NCBI GenBank assembly: GCA_008921705.1
Contig: VFFE01008410.1
Coordinates: forward strand, 943,957 to 1,007,956
Reading direction: 5' to 3'
DNA length: 64,000 bases
Source: Burhinus oedicnemus
Lineage: Eukaryota > Chordata > Aves > Charadriiformes > Burhinidae
The notes beneath the pieces were generated by a model, which saw only the letters and a program-made list of their open reading frames with translations, was not told the origin of the DNA and made no database searches. The position numbers were made by a program, and so were the translations under genes. Shown one piece after another: positions 12,936 through 26,400 of this stretch (position 1 is its first letter; the number at the start of each line of letters is the position of its first letter).

Positions 12936-15900
12936 TTCTAAAGTTATTTAAAATAACTAAATGATCCTTCTTAGAATTTTCTGAAGTCTTCTACTCTTTC
13001 TGTGGTTTTCCTACAGATGTATGTTCTTTGAAACTAGGACATTTTGTACTTTGTATCCTGTAAAAAACTGAATGTAGTAACATGACTCAATATCTGAATC
13101 AATGAACTAAATGTGACAGTAAATCCTTCATGACTGATCCTTACATGGATAAAAATTTTGCACATAAACCAACCCCATCTTTTAAAGAATGAAATTTTAC
13201 CTAGTCAACTGGAATTAGACAACTACAAATTTTCCAAGCCCTTATTGATATTGTTGACATATGTAGTGGGATTCATAATTTGAGTAGAAAAATAGAATGG
13301 TAAAATCCCAGAGGAAGGGATAATTTTGACCTTTCCTCTTTTGAGAAGATGTAATCAAGATACCTGTTAAATTAGCAGTTGAATATTTTTTCAAAAATTA
13401 TTCCAGCTGTGAAGTTTTGCAGCTGCATCATTAGGATTAACTTGTGATCTAAATGTTATCTTGCAGCTCAGCTATCTGCTACTAAATATTGGATGCTTCT
13501 CTGTAGAAACCATTTTATTACTTGCCTAAATATTTCATTCAGAACACTCACGTGAACAACTGGCTATGACAGAACACAGAAGGAGCCTGGAAATATCCAC
13601 TGGGGAAAAAAAAAGAATGCAAACAAAAATGAGGCTGTAGTTCAGCAAACTTTATGACTTTTTTGAATCCCCAGCATTTAGCACAAAGCAGATCAAATGA
13701 GAAAAAATTAAGGATTTGAAGTTAAAAATTAAAAAATTAAAAAATTAATCTTCTTGAAATACTGACAAGATAAAAATGCCACATGTAACAGTCCTATGTA
13801 GAATTTAACCTTGTGAGACCAATGGACCTTATGGTTAGCCTCTTTGGTGATATGGACACTTCAAATTATAGTTTTTCATGAGCACTGTATGTGGAAGTAT
13901 AGTCTGGAAGCAAGGTAATCAGTGCAGAGTACTATTTGAACCAGTTAGCAAACTTCTTGGAAAGCTAAATGGAGGATTCCACAAATCGCTATGCTGTCTC
14001 CAGTCGCAGAGTTAAAGCAATAGCGTGGCAATGCAGACATACCCAGAATATTATCCACCATGCTTTATCCTCTTATGGGACATAGTAAAGATACATTGCC
14101 TGATTATTTTTACTCAAGTCTGCTCAAGTTATTGAAATCAGTAGGTAGCAGATGCTTGTCCATCCATTCAGATCTAACTAACTTAAGCAGCAGGTGCTCT
14201 CAGATAGAATTCTTGATTGCCTAAGACAGTGTTTTTACAGAGAAAATGAATTATCCCTCTGTAAACCTCCACTAATTTATTAGCCCTTGTCTTCCATAAT
14301 CATTTAGAGTCATTGCACTGTTTAAGACTATTTGCACACAGAAAATAATAGAATATTAGCACGCTTGATCCTAATTAACTGCCATTGGTTCCACTGCAAT
14401 TTCTGCATGCAAAGTTTTGCAGCCTGTGAGCACTTGCTCTTTTCTTGTATATAAAAAGAATAGCAGGAAACATTGACTATTGTTTCGGATCATGAAGCTT
14501 GAACAACAGTGAGTTGTACCTTTTCTATCAACAAATCCTGCAGAGTTGGGTTTGGGGCCATGCCTATCTGTACCTTTTCTGTTATCCTTTCATTCAGTCA
14601 AAAGCTAGCTAACCAAATAATTACTTCTCTGTGTTCTGAAGTACTATGCAATATATAAGGCTATTTGTACCAAAGCAAATGCAATTCTGCCACCTAAAAA
14701 AGATGATGACTGGTACTAAGTCCAGAACCATACAATTGAAATTCTGCTATGCATTGGCCTGAAAATTTGACCTATGAAACAGAGGTGGCAAATTGCATTT
14801 GCTTCAAAGGAAACTGCAGTAAACAAGCACAATGGCTTTGCAAAGTTTATCGGATGCAGTCATTATCTATTTAATTGGGTTCCATATGTGTTAGATATCT
14901 GCACGTGTAAATGAGAGGTTAAATCACTCAAAGGTTTTAAGTATTGTACTTACATAGGCTACTTATTATCCACATTTTGATTTTTTCTCTGCATCATCAT
15001 TAACAACAATAATAGGAGCAGCAGTAATAATAATCCAGCTGGGGATAATTCTTTGATGTTGTTTGTGTGGCTAATTGTGAGAACATAAAATAAATCCTAC
15101 TTCTAGCATATCTGCTAGCAGTGTCTGTTAACTTCTGAAACTGTGAATACGCTTTGGATCTGTGAACAGTAGTTGCCTTGGAGAATATGTTTTACATAAA
15201 CATTGAAGGAAAATTGGTCTATGGCATGAAAAGAGACATAACCTTTGTGTATTAGAAAACAGATAGGTCAATAACAGGCTATGGTCTGGATCATGTCTTA
15301 CTCATTGTTTTTATTCTATCCAAAAAGCTGAAAAAGTCTGAGATGCCATACTGTTATGTGTGCCTTTTTTAAAATGAGAACTTATGCCACACAGAAACGG
15401 GGAAAGTCAGGTTATTTACAAGGTTTCTTATAAACCACAGATAGCAGACAGTCTGATTGTTCTGTGAAAATCTGACAGCTATTGACTATATGATTATTTG
15501 CTGTGTGTTTACCAATGACTGAGAATTAATTGCCAGCAGATTTCCTATTATTAAATAAAGGTACATTTTAACATTATTAATTCAACCCCTTTATCCTTTG
15601 TGTTAAGGATAAATAGTTTATAAAACATAAATCAACAGTGAATAGCTACTGTGAACATTTTCTGAATGTCTTGGAGGCAACTGCAAGCACTGCAGTAGGC
15701 AGTATAGTAGATTATAGCTTTCCTTTAATATCCTCAACCTTTATGGGCATTGATTAGCTATGCATTAGAATGTTTGTGAGCTATTTATTAACCCATTATA
15801 AAGTCTATATATGTCTACATTCACAAAATTCTAGGTGTGATTGAAAGGACAAACAGAGAAATGCTTGTTTGCTTTTCCTTTCTAGATATGCTGCAACAGA

Positions 15901-16207
15901 ACAAGATATATATGTGGGAAAAGCAGAAATATTCCCAAGACTGCTGGTGAGCCTTCACACCAGGTCTTAGTGGCTGGTTTTGAACATAGGGTAGTCACAC
16001 AGGGTGTAAGGTAACCTATATGAATGTCTCCTGGAAACAACAGGTCTGCAAGGAAACTCATCATGAAGAGGTTGAAGCACAAAGGGCCAACTTACAAAGC
16101 AGGCAGAGATCTTGCATTCACTGACTTTGAAGGATGAGCCTCTATACAATAAACTCGTATTTTCACAGGGGTCTGCCCTGAAGACAGGTGTGCAAATCTT
16201 GAGGGAT
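12936..16207. other. Noncoding DNA, no gene seen
   Basis: No coding or RNA gene could be supported. It holds short AT-rich low-complexity pieces, including an AAAAAATT-type repeat at about 13724-13746 and an AAT/AAC-type tract at about 14996-15035. Confidence 0.5.
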
Positions 16208-16785
16208 TGTACGGTTTTGGCTGGGATAGAGTTAATTTTCTCCACAGTAGCTCATATGGTGCTGTTTTGGATTTGTGACCAAAAAAGTGTTGCTAACACA
16301 CCTGTGTTTAAGCTGTTGCTGAACGGTGCTTACACAGCATCAAGACCTCTGTTTCTTATGCTGCCCTGCCAGTGGCCAGGCTGGGGGTCACAAGAAGCTG
16401 GGAGGGGACACAACTGGGATAGCTGTCCTCAACTGGCCAAAGGGATACCCCAGACCATGTGACGTCATGCTCAGCAATCAAAGCTGGGGAAAGAAGGGGG
16501 ATGTTTGGAGTTAGGGCGCTTGTCTTCCCAAGTAACCATTATGCATGATGGAGCCCCACTTTCCTGGAAATGGCTAAACACCTGCCTGCTGATGGGAAGT
16601 AGTGAATGAATTCCTCATTTTACTTTGCTTGCATGCGCAGCTTTTGCTTTACCTGTTAAATTGTCTTTACCTCAACCCATGAGTTTTCACCCTTTTACCC
16701 TTCTGAATCTTTCCCCCATACTACTGGAGGAGTGAGTGAGCAATTGTGTGGGGCTGAGCTGCCAGCTGTGTGCCAGCACACAACA
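16208..16785 (+). mobile_element. Solo LTR 1, avian ERVL-type, eroded
   Basis: This 578-bp block aligns by eye along its whole length with LTR 2 at 45373-45966. Shared segments include GGTTTTGGCTGGG/AGGG near the start, CCAAAGGGATA, TGACGTCATGCTCA, GTCTTCCCAAGTAACCATTA, ACACCTGCCTGCTGATGGG and CTCAACCCA near the end. It starts with TG and ends with CA. It keeps a perfect CRE palindrome (16460-16467), but the TATA position has mutated (AATCAAAG where LTR 2 has TATAAAG) and the polyadenylation position reads GTTAAA. No matching 5-bp target duplication flanks it (GGGAT on the left, GTCAG on the right). No internal retroviral sequence is present, so it is a solo LTR. Confidence 0.9.
16460..16467 (+). 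promoter_or_regulatory. CRE-type site in LTR 1
   Basis: A perfect TGACGTCA palindrome at the same relative position as in LTR 2 (45632-45639). In CREB/ATF-responsive promoters this is the binding site. Here the TATA element downstream is lost, so promoter function is doubtful. Confidence 0.6.
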
Positions 16786-19700
16786 GTCAGCCAACATTTT
16801 CAGCATACAGACAGAAAACTGCTTGATAGTCCCTCTACTACCAGTCCATTAGCTCCCCTTTGGAAGCTGACTTCATAAATTTTTCCTATTGTGAATATGG
16901 CAGTAGGTATGCAGGAGAGAAATAGTTTGAGTCAGAGCCACCAGATGGGAAGGGAGATCTTCAGGACATTCAAAATAACGCAGGAATGAGGATCTGAAGC
17001 ACAATGTAGAGTTAAGCTATACATATTGGATGTTATCCATCTAAATTACATTCCATTACATTGATTCAATTGCAAGCCACCTCCGATTTCCAGCTGGATA
17101 CAAATATTTTCAGTGTTGTTATTGTTTCACCATCTAAATTAAATTCCCTGTTTGAAACTTTTTCCCCCTATTGATTTTTTTTTTTCCTGTTATGACAAAT
17201 CAATGACAGGCTACATTACATTTTCTTCTGCTAGAAAAACAGGTTACTTTCCAGGAGGCTCTTTATCCTTCGGATTAGGGCTCTTTCTGTTACAAATTAC
17301 CCCTTCTAGCAAGCTGCAGTATATGGTCTGTATTCACAGGACAAAGCACTTTCTCCTTTTAGCAAAATTTAATTTAGATTTTACCTGGCTTACAAGATGG
17401 ATAACACTCCCAGGGGTAAAGCCTCCCCAGTGTAAATAGTTAGGCACAGACAGTCATGTGTTAGCTCAGCCTCTGCTCTGAATTGGTGGGATGAAAGCCA
17501 GATTGCACGTGAAGCTTGTTCAGTCATGTTAGTGCTTGGCTGTCCTCCCACTGCCAAGTCCTGTCTCTCAGCTGGGCATTCACAGCTGACCTCTGGACAG
17601 GGCTCACCTCCTTGTGCTGTACAGCAAACCTGCAAGAACAGCCACAGGCTCTGAGGGAGCATGACCTCCCATGGCCAAGTGCAACAGGCATGACCATGCA
17701 TAGGTCACCTATGAGGCAGCCCTGGGCAGGTAGGGCTGGCAGGCAGGAGGAACATCATGCCACATGTCTAGTAGGGCTGGGAGCCTCTCCTTCGCTGTGG
17801 CATGGGCATAGCCGGTAACATAGGCAGAGAAACAACCAGCAACAGACTGAAGAGGAGAGCTCCTCACAAGTTTCGGCATATCTCCAAATCTGATCCGTGG
17901 TAGAAAAGGGCTTCTATCTGCCTGAACTGGTGTAGCGCACAGAAGACCATGATATCAAAATACTTTCCAAATGAAAGACAAATGTCAATTGGCACTTTGC
18001 TATCATCTTTTCTTTCCTTAGTCTGGTATAGTTAGTTTCCACCATGTGCATAGGAGGGAGAGACTGCTGGGCCGGACAAAGTTAAGAGTGAGGAATATTT
18101 TGAGTGGTTTCTAATAGCTTTTTGGTTTAAAGTTGAGACTTGCGTTTGGCTCTGAAAATGCTTTAGCTTATAATGATTCTCTCCAGAAATAATTTAAGAG
18201 CTCCTCTAAAGGCAGCATTTCTAACTCTCAGTCTTGCTTTCCATGCAGAGTAACCATATAGTGGAAAGTCAAGGTGACCTCAGACAAGGTAACCTCAGAA
18301 AGTCTGATACAGGTCTCGCTCCGCCTTGTAATGCATTTCTTCAGACAAATGAAAGAAACAGAAGTGTGGGGCGCCAGCTCAGTTGTGTGACCTCACCTCA
18401 TGGAGTAGTATTTACTTCCTGGTTTACATGGGAAAAAAATCTATTTGCAGTTAATGTAGTGCTTATTGCATTCAGCTGTTGTGTGGAAGTGAATGTTGCA
18501 TGTTAAAATAAGCATATGTATGTGAACATACATAACAGAAAAAATATGTTAATTTAGGATGCATGAATAATACACATTCCCAAAATTAACAGGTACATTT
18601 TCTCTGATGAGAAAAAACAGTCTGCAGATGGACTCATGGAGAAAAATACTGGATTTGATAAGGTTGTTTGTGAAGCTAAACACACAGCTGTGGCTAACGT
18701 ATATTCTTCTCTTTCATGCAATAACAAAACTATAAGCTCAGCTTTGTTTTCACTCTGTATAAGACTTGGCTTATTCACACTTTACTTTCAAGTTGCTCCA
18801 GTAAACAGTGCAAGCTGCGTGACAGTGAGAAGACCTGAACTGGAGGCCCTTGCTGAGAGGTAGGCGTTAAGACAGGATCATAGTAGCATCAATTTAGCTA
18901 TATGGACAGTATTAACTGTTTTCTATCTAAGCTAAATCCTTCCTATCATTTTCACATTGCTGAAAGAACTTATGGCAAATAATGCCTCCTGAAATATAGC
19001 ACTCCAAAGCTGCAATCCCAAAGTGTCATTCAGGGTTAAAATATGGGCAAAGACTTTTAAAATCAGTTTAATAAGCTGATGTGAATTGTATACAGACAAA
19101 TCTAAAATATCAGGATCTTGTGATAAAATTACAAGGGCAGACTCTTCAAAGATAGTGCTATTCAACCACTTTTTCTGTCAAGAAGCTGCTTCTGGAATGC
19201 TGTAAACTGAATTCCTACCACTGAAGCACCTATTATGAGAAGAGCTAAGGACGTGTAACCTTGGGATTTATAGTTATGAGGAAAATGGAGCAGCTTGTCC
19301 ACTATGTCAGAGAAAGAGAGCCTTATGTCCACAGATAGAAGTAGGAAGAGGTTTTTTAGTGAATTGACGTGGTTGTACCAGTAAATACACTGGAAAAGAG
19401 ATTTAGCAAAGCTGGCAGTGTCCATCTTTCTCCATCAAACAATGCTAAAAATGTTCTTACTTTTAGCAACATTTTCCAGGCTGCTTGTATTTGAACTGCC
19501 TGTGACCAATCTATCCAGGCTTTTCAATGTGGCCACTAGTCAGACTGCTGCCTGGGAATTCATCCATTTCATCCCTCATGTGCTTTATGTTTCCATGTTC
19601 TGAGATTCGTCCTGTCCTGTCTGTTCTTGGACAGCACTTACAGCACCGAGCAGCTGCTTATGACCCTGTCAGGGAACTGGAACGGGAGGCAGCAATTGCC

Positions 19701-22700
19701 CCATAGCCTCCTGTGAGTACATTTCTGTGGCTCCACTCCATGCAGCTTGGGCACATCCTTTCTCATCAGCAAACCCATAATTCCTCAGAAGTCCAGTATT
19801 GCCAGGTGGGAGGAATGAGACACAAACAAAAGCAATTATGAACAGTGAACAGAATATCACTTGATACTTAAAGATTAAGTGCAAGTCCTTGCATATAATC
19901 GTAAAAGAAGCACACTTTCTGATCACTTAGTCCCCTCTCTGAACTCCCCAAACTCCCACTTGTCTTCCTTCCAGCTAACTCTGCTTGTGGGATGCCATGG
20001 GAGTCATATGCATGGGTTTCCCTACTACCTGAAGGGCTCAGGGCAGCTACCCCTCAGTTTCAGCTGATCAAAATGGGTGAAGCAGAAAAACGGATGGTTT
20101 GTGTTTATCTTGCAGCCCCTCTATCAGGTAACTCCTGGTAAGCCTCAGCAGATGATCACAGACTCCTGCTAGGTGACATGCTTACCACAGCCAAGTGATC
20201 CTTCAGGAGCCATCTTGCCCTGTACAAGTTTATCATCCAGTGTGTATGGATTGATGGTGAAACCACCTTGGTCTAACAGTACTCTGTTTATGATCCATGT
20301 TGGCATTCTTGGCAACTTTTGCATTATAGTTTCAGTGAAAATCATACATTCATTTTGGAAGTGAATCTCCCAGTGATCTCCTTTAACTGTGTTCTGGTTC
20401 ACATCATGGAGCAGTCTCAAAGCATAGAAACTGGATTCCTTTTGGATAAAATTCAACTGGCTGATGTGTCCAGACGAAAACTTAGTGCATCCCACCTGCT
20501 GATGGAAATTCAGTCCCGTGTGCTTCTCTCTAGAGCTAACCTGAAGCAGCTCCTCAAAAAAACTCACCTACAGTTTGTTTTCAGTACCGATCTTTTGGCT
20601 CTACAAATCTGTTCCTATTGGGCTGCATTATTTACTAACCTAGGTATAGCTGTTGCAATGATAGACTAAATGTTATACAACAGAGAAAGAGAAGGGCTGT
20701 GTACTCAAAAATAAAACTGACTGCTTGAAAAAGGTATATTGGACAGATTAGATACATATAGGTTTAGGAGTATGTACACACCATTCATTTCAGTGAGCTA
20801 TAAGGTGCTAAATGTCTCTCTGAATCTGGGCTGAAGCATTCATAACTTTGCACAGCTAGGTTGATTCTCCAAATCATCATACCAGCACAGAGTGGTAGCT
20901 ACGTCTGTTACTCCACAGTGGTGAATGTGGTGGTGCCCTCTGGACCAACTCAGTGGCGTGTTCTTTCTATTCCTTTTTATGCCATTTACATAGGATTCCT
21001 TATGTCTTCCCTGAAACTGGTGTAAATCACTATCTGAGGGTTGAAACTGTCAGAAACTGCTAATAACTACCCATCTGTTTGCAGTTAATTCTTATAGGGC
21101 TCTTAGCGAGGAAAAAATGCAGCACAAAGAATTGTTAGTTTTGTTTCTGCTTTGTCTCAGTACTCGGGCTGCTTTCTTACCAGGCTCTCTCGCTGTAGTT
21201 TCTAATGTGCACCTGAAGTGTACAAGGCTGAGGTGTACCTGAACGACCTGTTACTCACAGACCAGTAGGAACAGGAAGGTCTTTCCGTGTCCACTTGACC
21301 TATTACTTCTCTTACAACAAAATGTCTGCTTCCGGTAAAAAACCAATGAGATCTGTACAGCCTTCAAAATAGCATATGTTTTCTGATAAAATGAGGGAGA
21401 CAAAATTGGCACACATGCTTTGCAGAGGCCTAATGTTGTGTTTGGAATTATCGGCTCTGGTAAAGAGACTATTTAGCAGTGACCTCCTGAGGATGATAAC
21501 GAGGTGCCTTAATTTAGATTGATTACTGCTAATTCTATGTAACCTTATGTGGGGAGATATTGAAATATAACGAATAATGCACAAACTCCTCGACTCCTCA
21601 GCAGAGAAGGAGAAGGAGAAAATGTACATTATTGTAACTCAGCTTTTGTGGCTTTCTCATGTTTTGTCAAGAATTAGTCAGGGAAAATGGGAAGAAAAAA
21701 AGCCCATCCTACAACAATAGCTGCTTTATCTGGAGAAAGTCACATTCTTTTTCCTTGAATGAATTCCCGTATCTTGTGCTCTAATCCAAACAGTGATTAA
21801 CAATGCTCCAGCTCTTTGTTTGTTTGTTACTTTTTGGCAGACATTGTGGCTTTCATACTTTGCTCCTTAATTACTTGTCATTTCACCCCCTGATTGGTTT
21901 TCAAGACTCTCTCAGCACAGCTTCCACAAAAGATTCACTTTCAGAGTGTCTTGTAAAGTATTGTTTATTTATTTGTTGCCAGGCAATGTGGTCCCTTTAC
22001 AAAGCCTGTATGTTGTATCAGAAATAAAGCTGGCTGCAGAAATGTAGAAGATATTTCCTGTACTCCATGAATATATTTAGAGAAGAGTTCTGCTGCTGCT
22101 TGGCACTGGGTTCACTAACTTTGGCCCCTCTTGAGGACCCTCGTCACTCTAGTAACGTGAATGGTACCCTTCCTCTTGAGAAAGAAAGGCTCTTGAGAAA
22201 TATGCCATCAGAATGATAGTCCTGTGTCACCCATTGTGCTGCAATCCCTATCATGCTCAAGTGTAAACTATATGAAAGGTGGGTTCGGTCCATGTAAAGC
22301 TGGCTAAGGGTCACAGAAGATGGGCTTTTATAGCCCAAGCACTATCCTCACTGTCTTTCTGCGCAGTCTGTTGCTGATATGTTTGCTACAAAAGGAGATG
22401 CTTAGGTGTAGCAGGGGTTGCTGGCTAGTCTTGGAAGAGGGGGTCCTTGCCAAAACTAAAAGCAGACTTCCTCTTTCTCATCCCATTTGCAACAGCAGGA
22501 GCAGAAAGCCCTTCCCTTTGATGATGTCCTCCACCATTGTGGCCCAGCCTGCATCTATTCTTGTCATGCTACAGTAGGAACACGATCTTGCCCAGGTCCC
22601 TTCTTTCTCCTCTTCTTTCAAAGAAAAGAGAGCGGAGGGAAGACAGGTGTGACTCACAAAGTACATTCCTCTGGTGATCAAAGCATGTCAGCAGGTTGTG

Positions 22701-23397
22701 AGGACAGTATGTTAAAGGCTGGAGTCCTGTCCCAACAGAGCAGAGAAGAGAAATCCTGTGGAGGGGAGAGAAAGACCCCCTTCCCTATACATTGCCCTAA
22801 GGAACCCTCTTGTTTCCTCCCATCTATCCCTCTCCTCTCCCAAGCCCCCAGCTCTTGCTTTGTTGCTGGGAAGAGGTGCAGACATAACCAATAGTATTGC
22901 AATGGTGGCAGCTATAACTGGCCAGAAAACTCATCAGGATTATAGGAAAAAGTAAGAGAGTGTTGTGGTTTAATGACATTAATGATGTGGTTTAAATTAA
23001 TTTTCTGTGGTATAACTTTAAAATTACCATGTTGAACAAAAAAATGTAAGGATAACTAGAGACAGCATATTAATAATAACCCAATCTGCAAGAAAATTTT
23101 GCCAATCAAAAAAGGAAATAAATGAGGTGCAGTTGGAGGACGATGTACCCTCATCAAACCTCTGCAATGGATGAAGAAGGTAATTGATTCAGTTGGAACT
23201 AGAGCATAGATAAGTATATTAGGTATCACACTGCATATCTCTAAGTGAAGTGTCTAGCCCCACTTGCCTAAAGAAGTCATTCCCCTCAAGCATCCCCACT
23301 CTTTTCTTTATGAATGCTCTGTGCAGGAATATTGCACAGACCTGAAGAATGTTTTGAGTGCTATTGAAATGAGAAATATTATCTTAGCAGTAAAGGA
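16786..23397. other. Noncoding DNA; two unassigned minus-strand open segments
   Basis: No gene is supported. Two segments deserve mention. The first, minus strand 20567-20169, is open for about 132 codons and ends with a donor-like GGCTGTG/GTAAGC. The second, minus strand 19425-18932, is open in two successive frames that meet at 19165, as a frameshifted coding remnant would be. Neither translation shows a domain I recognise, and open frames of this size are expected about once by chance. Confidence 0.4.
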
Positions 23398-23465
23398 TTA
23401 TTATTAAAAACAATAATGCTGATAACAAAACAGCAATAATAACAACAATAATAAAATGCTGATGA
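23398..23465. repeat. AAT/AAC-type low-complexity tract
   Basis: Interrupted AAT, AAC and GAT trinucleotide units on an AT-rich background. This is a simple-sequence tract with no coding potential. Confidence 0.7.
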
Positions 23466-26400
23466 TAATTAATATGAATTGCCAGTTTCTTAACCTCACA
23501 AATTAGGGAAGTATTGAACCTACTGACATAATCATGAATCAATCTGTTAATATTACACTTAGTATATCCTTCCTGTGATTTTCTTGAAACAATTTTCATT
23601 GGACAAGAAGAGTTCGCTCCAGGTTAAGTTGTTTTCAAATGACTGACCTGAAGAGTATAACGATTTTGCTAATGTCTGAATAAATAATTCAGAACCATCA
23701 GTATGAAAGTAGCCATAGGCTCTTCACTTCTTTGTTGCTTTTTATTCTAAGAAGGAAAAAAAAAAACACTGTAGAAAAAATGTTCTCTGATGGCATGATA
23801 GGGTAAGAGGGTGAATCACGATACTAGAATTAATTTGATGCATTATTATTTCTAAAATTCCACATCTAAATAAACATGCCCTTAAATTTAGGAATTTATT
23901 TGAGAACTTTCCACTGACCACAGGACTGGAGGTTTTGATAAAGGAATCGTATTTTTTTCCTAGTTCAAAATAGCATTGCATATAATCTCATTATACTCGC
24001 TACTTAAGTAAGTCCAAATTCACACAGTGTATTGTTCTTCTGGCTTCACTGAAGAGTGAGCTTTCTTGCATGGATGTGTCTTGCAATGGCATCTCTGAAC
24101 ACAGGCAGGCAGCAGAAAGAGAGAGAGAGAGACTGAGCTTTTGGCCCAGTTCTTGAGTAAACCAAGTAACATCAGCACCATTGAGCTAAGCCTAGGAGAC
24201 CACTAGGCTGCAAGTGATCTCTGCGTATCGCAGAGAATCTTACAGAACTTTCTCAACAACATATCAAAGCTCATTAGTCAGCTCAGAGATAATGTTACTC
24301 CTCCCTTGCCAGCTACCAACTAATATTGAATCCTTTCTGTCACAGCTAGAGCTGTCATGATGTAGTACCTACCAATTATACTGTATTTATTCATCATGCA
24401 TTTCTTTTGCTGCAGAGTAAATTTATGCTCATTTTTTTTCAATTTCACAGCTGTATTTCCTTAGGGGAAAAAAAAAAAAAAAAAGAAAAATAGCTGTTTA
24501 TCCAGAGAGCAAAGCAGATAATGCAGCAGAGACGTAAATTTAGTGAAAACTTGGAGGTGAGCAGAAGATGAGGTTTGTTACAAGGAAAGTTAGTACTTTT
24601 TCTTACCTTCAAACAGTGCTCGAGTCCCCCTCATCAATAAGATATCTAATAACTGTCACTAAAAGCCAGAAGCAGTCATGTCACTAGGCTAAAGGTGGGC
24701 TAACCTAATCTCTCACTGATTGATAAAACAGCCAAATTCATCATTTTCTCGTCATGCTGCTGTCTAACAGCATGCCAAAGTGTATGAAGAAGCAGAATTG
24801 GCTGCGCTTTAGGAGTCCATCAGAACGGTATTGAGGGGAAATGTCACCTATTTTTCTTGTGTTCTTCTCTTGTCAAAACTGTAGTAATTCTGTCTTTTAA
24901 AGGACTGGAGAATTATAGCTGGCTCAGTGTCTAAGCTTAGCTTTCCGTAGTGACTGTCAATGATATTTCCCAAACCATCCCTATTTGCATCCACAGAGCT
25001 ACCAAATGTTCACCATGGTGAGTATTTAGAGGATTTAGCATTACTGGTTCACTGTATAGGTGAGAGGGGCAGAACCACAAGGTTCAGCTTTGGTCCAGGA
25101 ATTCATTTTCTCTAAGATTCATCCCCATATGTCCTATACATTCCGTGAATTTCCTTTCAGTTCAGTTACTGTTCTCAGCAGGGTAGATGGATGAACACGT
25201 AACTGTACTGATGCTGGGAAGTGGGTCTGCTGTCAGACTGAAATGAAACAGGATACCCAGCATCCCATTGTAAAGACCAGGAGCAGCAATTGCAGTAGGC
25301 AACAAAGCATGTAGGACCTATTTGGGAAGCCCCAGGAAGTAGGTTGCCTTGGCTACTGGTAAGCTGATATGTGTATTCAAACACAACATTGACCCAGAGA
25401 CTATGATAATATGTAATAACTGTATTTTATTTATATAACTGTATTTTGGATACAGTCTGTAGCATGACATTCCAAACATAGACACAGGTCCCATTATCTT
25501 CTTTCCCTTGTATCCCTGAAGGATATTGGTAGTGGCCATGTTGGAAAGGGCGAGGAAATTTCATACACTTGAATTTCTACAACTGTATGCCCAAGGGAGT
25601 ATAAGTGGAGTCCTGATGCTGCTTAATTTATCCCATTGATTTCCTTTAAGCAGGGATTTTATAGCTGATGAAACAGAGTTGCTGCAAAAAAAAATAGATA
25701 TAAAAGATCTTTTCTGACTCTATGTTTCTGTATAAAAAGAAAAAGCATTATTAGCATCATAGAGGAAAAGCATAATGGTAAATTGATAGGTAAGAACACT
25801 TATAAGAAACTCTTATTTGAACTTGATTTGCCATAGCCTTTTTGTGTAATGTTTATGCATCTGATCTTAAGAGATGCTTCTTCATTGTATAAAAAGGGGA
25901 AAGGAAAAGGAAAACTCCTTCAAAGTGAAAGTTATAAGCAGAAGAAGTAGTGAAAGAAAAACATCTGAATAAGATAAATACAGAACAAAAATTATGGAGA
26001 CTGAAATATCTTCTAAATTCTGGTTTGATAGCCAAATAACTAGAATTCCCTTGGGATGAATTATTTGCCTTTATTAATGTATCTGACTAATTTGGATAAA
26101 ACTCACTGATGATGCATACATAAAGCCATCCTCATTTTCAGAATTAGTCATTTCCTGACAACCTTATTGTCTATAATCTCAGAACAATGCAAATACATGT
26201 CTGAAAAGCAGAGAATGACAGGTACAGAAAATCCAAATCTCTGACTTTTACCATTGCCAGTTAATCAACCCCTTATGATTCTCCTCATCCTGACTTGGGT
26301 GATAAGACATTCTTTACCATTTCTTATGGCTAAGTGCATTATTGTTGAAGATCTTTTGCCATCAATATGTCTGATACAGCTTTTTTGTATCACACCCTTC

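Noticed and set aside
16112..16462. 116-codon plus-strand open frame
   Set aside because: It spans the boundary between unique DNA and LTR 1, so it cannot be an old gene.
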